Notes under the pieces: generated by a model
The model's input: the letters and a program-made list of their open reading frames with translations, nothing else
The model's database searches: none
Told to the model about the DNA's origin: nothing
Program-made: the position numbers and the translations under genes
Shown here: in pieces, positions 17,975 to 27,577 of the stretch
Position numbering within the stretch: position 1 is the first letter of the stretch
Layout: each line of letters opens with the position of its first letter
Origin: Cardiobacterium hominis
GTDB taxonomy: Bacteria; Pseudomonadota; Gammaproteobacteria; Cardiobacteriales; Cardiobacteriaceae
DNA length: 64,000 bases
Reading direction: 5' to 3'
Assembly: GCF_900637305.1 (NCBI RefSeq)
Contig: NZ_LR134365.1
Location: 1,419,501-1,483,500 of the forward strand

Positions 17975-20038
17975 TTATTCCGGCAATTCCAGCAGCAGTT
18001 CGATGAGTTCCGGCGAGCCGGCAACGTGCAGCAGTTCTTGCGGGGTGAGGTATTTCAGCGCCTCAGCGTAGTGCCGCGCTTCTTGTAGTTTGGCTTTGGC
18101 GGTGATGTGCAACAGGCGTTCTTTGGTGTTTCGCGGGGCATCCAGGTCAAGGGCGGCGATGTGCTGTGCGGCGAGTTCGCGGTTGCGCCCCAGGTCGGCG
18201 ATGCGTTGTGCGCGGCAGGCAGCAAAGGGCGCGCTATCGGCTTCGGCGGCGGTTTCGATGGCGGGCGGCGCAATTTCTTCCGGGATGATCAATACGCGCT
18301 TTTTCGCCAGCCATTTGCCAAGGCCGATGTTGCCGCTGTGGCGCGACAGCCACGGCGAGAGGAAGAGGCCGATGATGATCGGCGAGAGCCAGATGATTTG
18401 GTTCGGCGCCTGCCAGATGAGGCCGGCGAGCATGATGGCGGCGATGATGACGTAGATGAGGTTGCGCTTGATGGCGTCTTTCCACGGCATCAGCGCGCCT
18501 TCGCGGTTTTGTGTGCGCCAGCCGCTGTCGCGGCCGAGGAAGATGTCGATGACGTGGCGCGTCTGGATGAGCATCAGCAGCGGTGCGTAGAGGGTGGAGA
18601 CGATGAGTTCGATGATGAAGCCTTTGCAGACGGTCAGGCCGCCACCGAAGGCGCGGCGACGTTTGCCGGAGAGCATGATGCGCAGCCAGCCGACGAATTT
18701 GGGCAGGAGCAGCAGGTTGATGGCGGCGAAGAACAGCCAGAGCATGCGCTCGGGGTCGAAGGTCGGCCAGTCGGGGAAGAGTTGGCGCGCGCTGGTGAAG
18801 TATTGGGGTTTGGTAAAGAGGGTCTGCGCGGTGATGCCGGTGCCGACGATGAGCATGGTCAGCCAGATGGGGCTCATGATGTAGCTGGCGATGCCGATGA
18901 GGAAGTGGATGCGGCTCGGCCAGCGCAGGCCTTTGGCGCCGATGATGCCGAGGTGCTGCATGTTGCCCTGTGCCCAGCGGCGCTCGCGGCCGACGAGGTC
19001 GTCCAGTGTTGGCGGCAGGCCTTCGTAGCTGCCGCCGAGGTCGGGGTCCATGCGCACGTTCCAGCCCATGCGGCGCAGTAATGCGGCTTCGACGAAGTCA
19101 TGCGAGAGGATGTGGCCGCCGATGGGGTTGCGCCCGCGCAGGATGGGCAGGCCGCAGCTTTCGGCGAAGGCATGGACGCGGATGATGGCGTTATGTCCCC
19201 AGTAGTTGCCGTCTTCGCCTTGCCAGGCGGCAACGCCACGGGCGACGATGGGGCCGTAGAGCGCACCGGCGAATTGGATGGCGCGCGCCAAGAGGGATTC
19301 TCCGCCGATGAGGCGTGGCATGGTTTGCAAGAGGCCGAGGCGGGGTTCGGCGTCCATGCGTGCGACCATTTCGACGAGGGTGTCGGCGTCCATCAGGCTG
19401 TCGGCGTCAAGCATGACCATGTAGGCGTAGCGGCCGCCCCAGCGGCGCACGAAGTTTTCGACGTTGCCGGATTTGCGCCCGACGTTTTGCGCGCGGCGGC
19501 GGTACCACACGGGCAACGGCGATTGTGCGCGCAGGATGTGCAGCGCCTGGGTTTCGCCGAGCCAGGCGTCGGGTTTTTGGGTGTCGGAGATGATGAAGAT
19601 TTCGCAGCGTTCGGCAATGGCGGTCTGGCGGATTTGTTGTGCCATCGCCAAGAGTGCGGCGTGGGTCATCGCCGGGTCTTCGCCGTAAACGGGCATGACC
19701 AGCGCCACTTTGCCGCCGTTCGGGTCAAGCGCCGATTTGGGGCGGCGCAGCGGCAGGAAGCCGGCGAGGCAGGCGGTGGTGGAGAAGGCGACCCAGTAGA
19801 AGGTGAGCGCGAAGAAGACGAGCAGCACGTATTGCAGCAGGGTGCTGCGCCCGTCGCCAAAGGCTTTGAGCATGTGCCAGGTGCCGAGGCTGCCGATGGC
19901 AAGCGCACCGCCAAAGGCGATGAGGCGCGCGAGGTGGGTGCGCAGCGGGGTGTAGAGCGGTGGGCGTCCAGGCGCTTTGCGTAGCGACTGGACGCGCATG
20001 TTCAGCGGCGCGTCCGGTGGTACGGCGGGGGTTCTCAT
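17975..20038 (-). CDS. opgH: Osmoregulated periplasmic glucan glucosyltransferase
   Basis: 687 residues, shorter than E. coli OpgH (about 847). Several membrane segments surround a cytoplasmic GT2 domain: VALVMPVYGEDP, FIISDTQKPD, YMVMLDADSLMD (DxD region), the SHDFVEAALLRRMGW segment and RERRWAQGNMQHL (QxxRW-like). It polymerises the glucan backbone from UDP-glucose and passes it to the periplasm. The N terminus lacks most of the long E. coli extension, which in E. coli contacts FtsZ, so size-control coupling may be absent (inference). ATG overlaps the opgG stop by four bases. Confidence 0.93.
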   Translation of the reverse strand: MRTPAVPPDAPLNMRVQSLRKAPGRPPLYTPLRTHLARLIAFGGALAIGSLGTWHMLKAFGDGRSTLLQYVLLVFFALTFYWVAFSTTACLAGFLPLRRPKSALDPNGGKVALVMPVYGEDPAMTHAALLAMAQQIRQTAIAERCEIFIISDTQKPDAWLGETQALHILRAQSPLPVWYRRRAQNVGRKSGNVENFVRRWGGRYAYMVMLDADSLMDADTLVEMVARMDAEPRLGLLQTMPRLIGGESLLARAIQFAGALYGPIVARGVAAWQGEDGNYWGHNAIIRVHAFAESCGLPILRGRNPIGGHILSHDFVEAALLRRMGWNVRMDPDLGGSYEGLPPTLDDLVGRERRWAQGNMQHLGIIGAKGLRWPSRIHFLIGIASYIMSPIWLTMLIVGTGITAQTLFTKPQYFTSARQLFPDWPTFDPERMLWLFFAAINLLLLPKFVGWLRIMLSGKRRRAFGGGLTVCKGFIIELIVSTLYAPLLMLIQTRHVIDIFLGRDSGWRTQNREGALMPWKDAIKRNLIYVIIAAIMLAGLIWQAPNQIIWLSPIIIGLFLSPWLSRHSGNIGLGKWLAKKRVLIIPEEIAPPAIETAAEADSAPFAACRAQRIADLGRNRELAAQHIAALDLDAPRNTKERLLHITAKAKLQEARHYAEALKYLTPQELLHVAGSPELIELLLELPE

Positions 20039-21588
20039 AAGGGTACCCAGCGGTAGTACCAGCTTTCGGTGACGGGTACGCCTTTGTCGTCGGTCAGGCG
20101 CAGTTGTAGTTCGGCCATGGTGTTGTTTTTCGGGCGGTAATCAAAGGCCGCGCGCAGTTTGCCCGCTTCCGGCAGGCGCACGAGGTGCGCGCCGCTGATT
20201 TCGCCGACGCTGGCGTTGGTGCTGAGTTTGAGGGTGTCCGGATCGAGTGGCGTGCTGCCTTCGGGCATGGTGAAGTCAATGGTGAAGGTGAACAGTTCGG
20301 GGTTGTTCACCGCCGCCCCGCTGCGCGTACCGCTGATGCGGGCGCGGCCGGAGAATTCGGGGCCGGATTGCGACCAGGTAAGGTCGTAGGAGAAATCGTG
20401 CCGTTGTCCCGCCTTGAGCGGCTCGGCCGGACTCCAGAAGGAAATGATGTTGTCGTTAAATTCGTTGGTAACAGGGATCTCGACGAGCGAGACGCTGCCT
20501 TTGCTCCAGTTGCCGCGCGGCGTGACCCAGGCGGAGGGGCGTTTGTCGTAACGCGCTTCGGCGTCCTGGAAGTTGTCGAAGGCGCGTGCGCGTTGCAGGA
20601 GACCGAAGCCTTTCGGGTTGTCGTCAATAAAGGCGGAGAATTGCAGGGTCTGCGGGTTGCACAGCGGCCGCCACAGGCGGGCTTCCGCGCCGGTGTAGAT
20701 GGCGAGGCCGTCGTTGTCGTGTACCGCGTTGCGGTAATCGTTGATGGCGGCGCGACGGCTTGGGCTGAAGTAGTACATTGAGGTCAAGGGCGCGATGCCG
20801 TAGTGCTCAATGTCCTTGCGCGGGAACAGGCTGGATTTAATCAGGAAAACAGTTTCCGCGCCGGGGATGATTTCCATCGCGTACGCGCCGGTGAGCGAGG
20901 CGCTTTCCAGCAGCGCTTCGAGGCGGATGCTGCGGTCGTTCGCTTCCGGCTGGTAAATCCAGAATTGGGTAAAGCGCGGGAATTCTTCGCCACCGGGGCC
21001 GCCGGTGCCGAGCGCGAGTCCACGGGCGGAGAGGCCGTAGAGGGTGTCGCGGGCGATGGCGCGGAAGTAGCTTGCGCCCTGGAAGACGGCGAATTCGTCC
21101 ATGTAATCGGGCGAGTTGATCGGATAGCGCAGGCGGAAGCCGGACCAGCCAAGGCCTTTGCGCATGTCGTCGTTGAAGTCGAGTTTGGCGGCGTCGAACT
21201 GGTTGGGGTCGTAGTCAAACAGCGTCGGGTCAAAGGCGATTTCTTCTGCCTGTCCGTTTTTGACGAGGAAGATGCGTACCCGTTCTTTGAAGAAGTGGCC
21301 GGGCGGCAGCAGGTCGAGTCCGAATTGGGAATGGCTGGACTGGATGGGGTCAGCGCTGCGGCGGAAGCGGATGCCGCGGTATTGGTCGTAGGTGAGGTCG
21401 GCATAGGCGCCGCTCAAGCGAAATTGGTCGGGTTTGTCCGGGCTTTGTGCGCGCTCTTGCGCCAATGTGATGACCCGGCCAAAGCTGTGTGTATCTGCCG
21501 CTGGCTGCGCTGCGCCTTCTTGCGCAAGCGCCTGATTGGCCAGGGCGGCCGCGCCGATGACGCTGGCCATGAAATCCCGTCTGTTCAT
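20035..21588 (-). CDS. opgG: Periplasmic glucan biosynthesis protein G
   Basis: 517 residues from ATG 21588 (MNRRDFMASVIGAAALANQALA), a twin-arginine-like signal peptide. The mature protein matches OpgG: YFRAIARDTLYGLSARGLALG, EEFPRFTQFWI, YGIAPLTSMYYF, GFGLLQRARAF, KRPSAWVTPRGNWSKGSVSLVEIP and FWSPAEPLKAGQ. It modifies or branches the OpgH glucan in the periplasm. A Tat-type signal is usual for the paralogue OpgD rather than OpgG, but the body reads closer to OpgG. Translationally coupled to opgH (ATGA overlap). Confidence 0.92.
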   Translation of the reverse strand: MNRRDFMASVIGAAALANQALAQEGAAQPAADTHSFGRVITLAQERAQSPDKPDQFRLSGAYADLTYDQYRGIRFRRSADPIQSSHSQFGLDLLPPGHFFKERVRIFLVKNGQAEEIAFDPTLFDYDPNQFDAAKLDFNDDMRKGLGWSGFRLRYPINSPDYMDEFAVFQGASYFRAIARDTLYGLSARGLALGTGGPGGEEFPRFTQFWIYQPEANDRSIRLEALLESASLTGAYAMEIIPGAETVFLIKSSLFPRKDIEHYGIAPLTSMYYFSPSRRAAINDYRNAVHDNDGLAIYTGAEARLWRPLCNPQTLQFSAFIDDNPKGFGLLQRARAFDNFQDAEARYDKRPSAWVTPRGNWSKGSVSLVEIPVTNEFNDNIISFWSPAEPLKAGQRHDFSYDLTWSQSGPEFSGRARISGTRSGAAVNNPELFTFTIDFTMPEGSTPLDPDTLKLSTNASVGEISGAHLVRLPEAGKLRAAFDYRPKNNTMAELQLRLTDDKGVPVTESWYYRWVPL

Positions 21589-21831
21589 AATGATTGCTCG
21601 TGATGTGTGTGATTGGGAGGTTTCTGGGGCGCGAAAGTATAGCATGATTAGCGGGCGGTAATCTGTCGCCACGCTTGTGGTGGTGCGGGGTGGGCGTGTT
21701 TTTTGTCGCGGGAGCGGTTACGGTGAAGTCCGTAACCGCCCGGTGTTGTTGTGGGGTGATGCCGGATGAGACGCGGCGCGCCCATCCGGTCTGCCCCCGT
21801 TTTTTGGGCGGGACGAGTCCCGCCTTGTGGT

Positions 21832-22662
21832 TTATTGTCCGGTGCTGATTTTTAAGTTGTATTTGGCGGTTTCGCCGCGTTTGGCGGCGGCGTTGAGCAG
21901 GTAAACGCGCACGCGGTATTCGCCGCTTTGTTTGGCCACACCGGTGTATTGGTCGCCGCTGACGGTGCCGTTGTGTACGGCGTCTTCGCCTTTGGGCGGC
22001 AGCAGGTTGAAGTGGGCGTCTTTGTTGGCGCTCGTGAGGGTGATGTTCATCGCCTGGCCTTGTTTGATGCTCAGCGGGTATTCGCTGGTTTGGTCGCCGG
22101 TGATGCTGCCGCTGATGTCGCGGTTGTCCGCGGGCGGCGGCACGGGCGCGCTGGTTTTCGGTGCGGGTTTGCTGGTGGTGATGGTGAGGTCGTAGGGGGC
22201 GGTTTCCTGGTTTTTCGCCGCGCTTTGCAGCATGTACACCTGTACGCGGTATTTGCCGTTTTGTTTGGTCACGCCTTGGTATTGGTTGCCGTCCAGCGCG
22301 CTGTTGTGCAGGACTTCTTCGCCTGCGGGCGGCATCAGCAGGTAGTGGGTGCTCGTGTGCGGTGTGCTCAGTTTGACGGTCAGGGTCTGGCCTTCTTGCA
22401 GGTTGAGCGGGTAGTCGGCGGTTTGTTCGCCGCTGATGCGGCCTTTGATTTGTTGGACGTCGTCGGTGTTCGTTTGTGCGGCAGCAGCTGGTTTTTTGGC
22501 GGACGTTTTTTTGCGCGTGGTTTTTTTCTTGGCTTTGCTGGTTTTGCCCGTGCTTTTGCTGATGGTGGCTTTGCCGTTGCTGACGGTCGCGCTTTGTGCG
22601 GTTGCGGTTTGCGCGAGGGCAAAGGCCGAGAGGCAGGCGAGGGTGATGAGGGTTTTGTTCAT
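21832..22662 (-). CDS. Secreted protein with Lys-rich linker and two tandem beta domains
   Basis: 276 residues. Signal peptide 1-22 (ends TATAQ), Lys/Thr/Ser-rich linker (about 30-60), then two homologous domains of about 90 residues (about 72-165 and 182-276). Each has G-x-I-S/T-G-x-Q-T-x-x-Y-P-L, GQ, LMPP/LLPP-x-GE, HN, DGNQYQGV/SGDQYTGV, GKYRVQVYML/GEYRVRVYLL and AAK. This resembles lysozyme-inhibitor (PliG-like) or pre-peptidase C-terminal folds, a moderate guess. A role in the envelope is likely from the signal peptide. The 243 bp between it and opgG contain two perfect hairpins (21714-21739 and 21807-21824) and no gene. Confidence 0.72.
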   Translation of the reverse strand: MNKTLITLACLSAFALAQTATAQSATVSNGKATISKSTGKTSKAKKKTTRKKTSAKKPAAAAQTNTDDVQQIKGRISGEQTADYPLNLQEGQTLTVKLSTPHTSTHYLLMPPAGEEVLHNSALDGNQYQGVTKQNGKYRVQVYMLQSAAKNQETAPYDLTITTSKPAPKTSAPVPPPADNRDISGSITGDQTSEYPLSIKQGQAMNITLTSANKDAHFNLLPPKGEDAVHNGTVSGDQYTGVAKQSGEYRVRVYLLNAAAKRGETAKYNLKISTGQ

Positions 22663-22793
22663 CGGGGTTCTCCGTTTGGTTTAGTCGGGACGGGGATTGT
22701 AACGGGTTGGCGGCGTAGCGGGTTGTCTATATGGTCAGGCGGCGGTTTTATGGTAGCCGCCGCCAGAGGTCAAACAGGGGCAAGCCGCGACGG

Positions 22794-23403
22794 TCAGGCG
22801 TTGGAGGCAGCGAGTACGCGCTTGACGGCTTCGTCTTCGCCCATGCGGGTCATGAAGGGGGCGAGGTGCGGGTAGGCGCTGTAGGGTTTCGGCGTTTTGA
22901 CCGACCAGCGCGCCATGACGTGGGCGTAGGCATCGGCGACGCTGCGTTTGCCGCGGTATACGTGGCCGCGCTCGCCGATGAGGTTGTCGAGAAACGCCAT
23001 GACGCGGTCGATGCGTGCGTAGGCGGCTTCACGCACGGCGTTGTGTGCGGCCGGGGTTTTGTCCGTGGTGTAGCGCGCCGGGGAGAACATCGGCCAGTAG
23101 GCGGGGTGGAAGTCGCCGGTGAGGAAGGCCATGGTTTCGTTGAATTCGAATTGGCTTCGGGGCCGTCTTCCGCACCGAGGCGGGCTGCGGGGTGGCTGTC
23201 GGCGATGTATTGCAGGATGGCGTTGGCTTGGGTCATGGCGCGGCTGCCGCCGATGTCCAGCGCGGGCACCATGCCGAGCGGGTTGATTTTTTTGTATGCG
23301 GGGTCGGCGTAATCGACTTTCTGCACTTCGTAGTCGGCGTTCGCCCATTCGAGGGCGATCCAACAGCAAGGGCGCAGGTGCCGGGGGCGTAGTAGAGTTT
23401 CAT
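22794..23403 (-). pseudogene. Glutathione S-transferase, two frameshifts
   Basis: Read from ATG 23403 the protein starts MKLYYAPGTCALAV as in many GSTs. A one-base deletion near 23366 shifts it; in the next frame it continues WIALEWANADYEVQKVDY, NPLGMVPALDIGG and AILQYIADSHPAARLGAEDGPEA. A second one-base deletion near 23150 shifts it again to FEFNETMAFLTGDFHPAYWPMFSPARYTT through RVLAASNA at 22794. All parts of a GST (thioredoxin-like and helical domains) are present, so the loss is recent or is a sequencing error. Confidence 0.85.
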
Positions 23404-23435
23404 CGGGGTCTCCTTTGGGGTAAGAGGGGTGGGGA

Positions 23436-23517
23436 TTTACATACAGGTTAGTCGCTACCGCGTATGTAAATGGAAGGGGCATTTTACATACAGGGTAGCG
23501 ACTATGGTGTATGTAAA
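23436..23517. repeat. Tandem pair of family A palindromes
   Basis: Copy 1 at 23436-23470 (TTTACATACAGG ... CGTATGTAAA) and copy 2 at 23483-23517 (TTTACATACAGG ... GTGTATGTAAA), separated by 12 bases. Both have the outer TTTACATAC / GTATGTAAA arms, but their centres (GTTAGTCGCTACC, GTAGCGACTATG) differ from the GAGCGCTC centre of other copies. The pair sits between the GST pseudogene and the SDR stop. Confidence 0.8.
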
Positions 23518-23525
23518 TCGTCTGG

Positions 23526-24257
23526 CTATCCGTCTTTCAAGATGCGGTAGGCAACGCCGGGGGCGAGGCGCAGCAGCCATTTGAGCAGGCGGGTTTTGCC
23601 AATGTAGTGTTCGCTGTCGCCGCGCTCAATGACGCGGATGATGGCGGTCGCAACCGCCTCTGGCGTCATTTTGCCGGTGCCGCGTCCGGCGGTCATGCGA
23701 GTGGCGACGAGCGGCGGGATGATTTCTTGTACCTGGATGTGCGGCGCGGCGGCTTCGGTCTGGTAACGCAGGGCGCGGGTGAAGTTGCGCAGTCCGGCCT
23801 TGCTGGCGCAGTACACCGGCGCGCTTTTTTTCGGCGCGAGCGCGAGGGCGGTGGTGATGTTGATGATGGCGCCCCGAGGGTGTTGCGCAAGCAGGGGCAG
23901 TAGTCCGGCGGCAAGGGCGATGGGTGCTTCGAGGTTGAGCGCCAGCTCTTGCGCGAGGGTGGCTTGTAGGTGCTGCGGCGTGTCATGGAGGAAATCGAGC
24001 GGGGATTGCAGCGCGGCGTTATTGATAAGGACGGCGGTGTCGGGGTGTTCGTCTTGTATCCAGGCGATGAGGGCGGCGCGTTCGGCAGGAATTGCAAGGT
24101 CGCAGCGACGGTAAATGACGCCGGACAGCGGCTGTTCGGGGAGGTTGCGGGCGCAGGCGATGACGCGGGCGCCGTGGTTTTGCAGTTGGGCGACGAGCGC
24201 CGCGCCAATGCCAGTAGTGCCGCCGGTGATGAGGATTTTTTGTTTGTCGAGGTTCAT
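23526..24257 (-). CDS. SDR family oxidoreductase
   Basis: 243 residues. Classical short-chain dehydrogenase: TGGTTGIG cofactor motif, CDLAIP, NNAALQSPLDF, catalytic Ser in INITTALALAPK region, YCASKAGL (Tyr-Lys), and a C-terminal helix. The GGTTGIGAALVAQL and SDR layout resemble DltE/YciK-like members. Substrate unknown. Last of four minus-strand genes beginning with coaBC, 24 bp after the AlbA_2-like gene. Confidence 0.87.
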   Translation of the reverse strand: MNLDKQKILITGGTTGIGAALVAQLQNHGARVIACARNLPEQPLSGVIYRRCDLAIPAERAALIAWIQDEHPDTAVLINNAALQSPLDFLHDTPQHLQATLAQELALNLEAPIALAAGLLPLLAQHPRGAIINITTALALAPKKSAPVYCASKAGLRNFTRALRYQTEAAAPHIQVQEIIPPLVATRMTAGRGTGKMTPEAVATAIIRVIERGDSEHYIGKTRLLKWLLRLAPGVAYRILKDG

Positions 24258-24281
24258 GGTTTTTGTGTGTTAGTGGATGGG

Positions 24282-25895
24282 TTAGCGGGGGTTTTTTATG
24301 CGTTGCAGTAATGCCCGTCCTTTGGCGGTCAGGCGGTATTTTTGGTTGGGGCTTTTGGGTTTGTCAGGCAAGGTCATTTCGATGAGATTTTGTGTTAATG
24401 CCGGAACCAGATAGGTTGTTCTGAAGCTTGCTCTATGCTTGATGGACAGTTTGTCCAGCAGCTCTATTACGCTTAATGGTTCATGTTGCAGCGGCTCTAG
24501 CAGGCGCAAAACGGTTTTCTCGGTCATGCCGCCAGCTTGTACGGTAGCTTGTACGGTATCTAGGTCGGTCGGATCCGGTAAACCCAGTCCTGATGCGGGT
24601 TTATCTTGGTCGGTGTCTTGTTCTGCCGGAGGGGTATGTTTTGGGTGTACCGGCAGGCGTATCAGGAAGGTAGTGCGGTCGTCGTCGGTTTCAAATTGGG
24701 GTTCGGGCGAGCCGTTTTCCCGCATCACGCGCAGGATTTTCGGGATGCCGGTTGAGCGTCCTTCGGTTAAATCCAGCTCTTTCAGGAATTCGCCGATACG
24801 ACGGTTGCGATAGCGGCGGCTGACGGCTTTGCCGCTGCGCAGGTCTTCCAGGCGGATGGAGCGGTCGGGGCCGGGGACGCTGAAAACCGTGATTTCTTCG
24901 GGCGTGATGCGGATTTCTATCGGCTCGCGTTCTTCGTAGGAGCGGTGGTAAACCGCATTGACCACCGCTTCTTCCACCGCCTGATAGGGGTAATTCCAAA
25001 AGCGCTCGGCCTCGGCGCGGTTTGGATGCTTGATGACGGTCTCGTGCAGGTAGTGGTTTTGTATGTAGGTGAGGGCGTCGCGGGTGATTCGCCCCAGCGG
25101 GCCGATGAAGGTTTTTTCGCTGAATTGGTCAGCGTCTGTACCTTGCGGGAAGTGGACGATATCTATCTGGGTGGCGGGGAAAAAGCGGGTCGGGTCTTCG
25201 TTGAAAAATAGCAGGCCGACGTTTTTCGGAAAGAGCATTTCGGGTGTCCCGGATACGATATTCATCTGTTTTGCCACGGTTTCCAGCGGTAAATGGCGCG
25301 CATCTTGTGCCAAACCGCTGTTCACTTCGGCCAGAAATTCGCGTATCAGGTGCGGCGCGAAATCTGAAAGCATGGCCTGCTGGCAATAGCGGTCGTCAAA
25401 CGGGATTTTCTGCGCCAGGCCGATGAGTTCCTGTTCGTCTGCCGCATTGGCGCATACGGTGCTGCTATGTTTGCGGATGTAGTAGCCCCAGCCCGTGTTT
25501 TTCTCGCCCAATGCCTTTTTCGCTTTATACGGGCGGTTTTCGCCGCCAACCACCCACAGCACCAGGATGTGTTTGCCCTGGATTTCGTATTGTTCGGTCA
25601 GCGGATGGTAGTTGGGGCGGATGGCGCTGTTGCCGAGATTCAGCAGTTCTTTTTGGATTTTGTCCAGTTGTGCCGCATCCAGTCCCGCTGGCGGCATTTC
25701 TGGTTGTCCGTTTTGCTCGCGCACGCCGATGACGATATAGCCGCTGCCCAGGTTGTGAAAGTCGTTGGCAAAGGCGCAGATGGCATGCAACACCGCTTCG
25801 GGATTCCAGTTTTCTTTGTATTCAATCTGCTCGCTTTCCACGCGGCGCTGGTGCAGCAGGTCTTCGATGTTAATCGGCAGTTTGTTGGCAAACAT
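24282..25895 (-). CDS. AlbA_2 (Schlafen-like) and ATPase domain regulator
   Basis: 537 residues. N-terminal about 130 residues fit the AlbA_2 domain (ESEQIEYKENWNPEAVLHAICAFAND, GYIVIGVREQNG). The middle (about 280-410) fits a HATPase_c_4-like module: NYPYQAVEEAVVNAVYHRSYEEREPIEIRI and FLKELDLTEGRSTGIPKILRVM. The C-terminal part has a proline/acid-rich linker and a likely winged helix (LSVIELLDKLSIKHRASFRTTYLVPAL). Such proteins are often called putative transcriptional regulators; some are defence linked. Placed 13 bp after dut, so probably co-transcribed. It looks more AT-rich than dut and coaBC. Confidence 0.8.
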   Translation of the reverse strand: MFANKLPINIEDLLHQRRVESEQIEYKENWNPEAVLHAICAFANDFHNLGSGYIVIGVREQNGQPEMPPAGLDAAQLDKIQKELLNLGNSAIRPNYHPLTEQYEIQGKHILVLWVVGGENRPYKAKKALGEKNTGWGYYIRKHSSTVCANAADEQELIGLAQKIPFDDRYCQQAMLSDFAPHLIREFLAEVNSGLAQDARHLPLETVAKQMNIVSGTPEMLFPKNVGLLFFNEDPTRFFPATQIDIVHFPQGTDADQFSEKTFIGPLGRITRDALTYIQNHYLHETVIKHPNRAEAERFWNYPYQAVEEAVVNAVYHRSYEEREPIEIRITPEEITVFSVPGPDRSIRLEDLRSGKAVSRRYRNRRIGEFLKELDLTEGRSTGIPKILRVMRENGSPEPQFETDDDRTTFLIRLPVHPKHTPPAEQDTDQDKPASGLGLPDPTDLDTVQATVQAGGMTEKTVLRLLEPLQHEPLSVIELLDKLSIKHRASFRTTYLVPALTQNLIEMTLPDKPKSPNQKYRLTAKGRALLQRIKNPR

Positions 25896-25908
25896 CGTGG
25901 GGAGAGGG

Positions 25909-26367
25909 TCAATGGCTGCCGGTGTGGCCGAAGCCGCCGCTGCCGCGGCTGCTGTCGGGGAAGTCGTCCACGAGGTTGAGCGCCGGACGGGCGACGGGCT
26001 GGATGAGCAGTTGGGCGATGCGCTCGCCGAGGGCGATGGTGTAGGGCGTGTTGCTGCGGTTCCAGACGGATATTTTCAGCTCGCCCTGGTAGTCGCTGTC
26101 GATGAGGCCGGTGAGGTTGCCCAGTACCAGGCCGTGTTTGTGGCCGAGGCCGGAGCGAGGCAGGATGAGGGCGCAGTAGTTAGGGTCGGCGAGGTGGATG
26201 GCGAGTCCCGTGCCGATGAGCGCGGTGGCATTGGGCTCAACGGTGTAGTGGTCGCCCTCGAAGACGGCGCGCAGGTCCATCGCGGCGCTGCCGGGGGTGG
26301 CGTAGGCGGGGAGCGGGATGGTGTCGCCGACGCGCGGGTCGAGGATTTTGAGGTCAAGGGTGTTCAT
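25909..26367 (-). CDS. dut: dUTP diphosphatase
   Basis: 152 residues from ATG 26367, the normal length. Five trimeric dUTPase motifs are readable: [50 protein letters not shown] and the Gly-rich tail [10 protein letters not shown] with the Phe that stacks on uracil. It hydrolyses dUTP to dUMP, preventing uracil in DNA. Four-base overlap with the upstream coaBC gene, the same pairing as in E. coli. Confidence 0.97.
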   Translation of the reverse strand: MNTLDLKILDPRVGDTIPLPAYATPGSAAMDLRAVFEGDHYTVEPNATALIGTGLAIHLADPNYCALILPRSGLGHKHGLVLGNLTGLIDSDYQGELKISVWNRSNTPYTIALGERIAQLLIQPVARPALNLVDDFPDSSRGSGGFGHTGSH

Positions 26368-27545
26368 GTTTTTTTCCAATGGCTGAGGATGTGGGTGAGC
26401 AGGCTGTCCGCCAGCGTGGTTTTCGCCTGGCGCGGCAGGGTGGTTTCGCCGTCGGCAGCGATGAGGGTGGCTGCGTTGTCGTCGGCGCCGAAGACGTCCC
26501 GGCTGACGTCGTTGGCAATGATGAGGTCGAGGTTTTTGCGTGCGCGTTTGTCGCGGGCGTAGGCGAGGACGTTGTCGGTTTCGGCGGCAAAGCCGACGGT
26601 GTAGGGGCGGTTTTCGCGCAATGCGGCGATGGTGGCGACGATGTCCGGGTTTTGCACCAGTTGCAGGGTAAGGCCGCTGTCGCCCTGTTTTTTTTGTTTG
26701 TGCGCGGCAGGCTGGGCAACGCGGTAGTCGGCGACGGCGGCAGCGGCGATGAACACGTCGCCGGGGTGGGCGAGCGATGCGGCGAGCATGTCAGCGGCGC
26801 TGGTGATGTCAAGGCGGGTAACGCCCGTGGGGCAGGGCAGGGCGGTCGGGCCGCTGATGAGGGTCACGTCCGCGCCACGGCGGGCAGCGGCGGCGGCAAG
26901 CGCGTAGCCCATTTTGCCGCTGCTGTGGTTGGTGAGGTAGCGCACCGGGTCGATAGCTTCGCGCGTCGGCCCGGCGGTGACAGTCAGGCGGATGTCGCGC
27001 CAGTCTTGCGTTTCGGCGTAGTTGAGGTATTGCAACAGGGTTTCGGGTTCGGGCAGGCGTCCGGCGCCGACGTCGCCGCAGGCTTGCGCGCCGCTGTCGC
27101 TGGGGATGACGGTGTGGTTTGGTCGCGCGGCGAGGGTGGCGAGGTTCGCCTGTACCGCCGGGTGGGCGAACATATGGCAGTTCATCGCCGGCGCGATATA
27201 GACGCGCGCGCTGGTCGCCAGGTAGAGGGTGGTGAGCAGGTTGTCGGCGATGCCGTGCGCCAGTTTGCCGAGGGTGTTGGCGCTCGCCGGGGCGATGAGG
27301 TAGGCATCCGCCCAGCGCGCGAGTTCGATGTGCCCCATGCCCTGTTCGGCGGCGGGGTCAAAGAGGGCATCACGCACCGCCTCGCCGGAAACGGCTTGCA
27401 GGGTGGTGGCGGTGACGAATTCGTGCGCGTGTTCGCTCATGACGATGCGCACGTTATCGCCTTGTTTTTTCAGGAGTCGGATGAGCTGCGGGATTTTGTA
27501 GGCGGCGATGCCGCCGCTGATGCCGATGAGGATGTTTTGCGCCAT
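26364..27545 (-). CDS. coaBC: Bifunctional phosphopantothenoylcysteine decarboxylase / synthetase
   Basis: 393 residues from ATG 27545 ([17 protein letters not shown]). CoaC domain (about 1-185): flavin site [10 protein letters not shown], His in [11 protein letters not shown] region, [18 protein letters not shown] and the [14 protein letters not shown] active-site motif with Asn and Cys. CoaB domain (about 190-393): [28 protein letters not shown] and FAAETDN. Two steps of coenzyme A synthesis. Divergent from radC, sharing a promoter region of only 32 bp. Confidence 0.97.
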   Translation of the reverse strand: MAQNILIGISGGIAAYKIPQLIRLLKKQGDNVRIVMSEHAHEFVTATTLQAVSGEAVRDALFDPAAEQGMGHIELARWADAYLIAPASANTLGKLAHGIADNLLTTLYLATSARVYIAPAMNCHMFAHPAVQANLATLAARPNHTVIPSDSGAQACGDVGAGRLPEPETLLQYLNYAETQDWRDIRLTVTAGPTREAIDPVRYLTNHSSGKMGYALAAAAARRGADVTLISGPTALPCPTGVTRLDITSAADMLAASLAHPGDVFIAAAAVADYRVAQPAAHKQKKQGDSGLTLQLVQNPDIVATIAALRENRPYTVGFAAETDNVLAYARDKRARKNLDLIIANDVSRDVFGADDNAATLIAADGETTLPRQAKTTLADSLLTHILSHWKKT

Positions 27546-27577
27546 AATGCGCCCCTTCAAGGAAAAGGGGCATTGTA

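Noticed and set aside
23436..23517. Two close repeats considered as a CRISPR-like array
   Set aside because: Only two units, each a palindrome with varying centre; no cas gene and similar single copies elsewhere.
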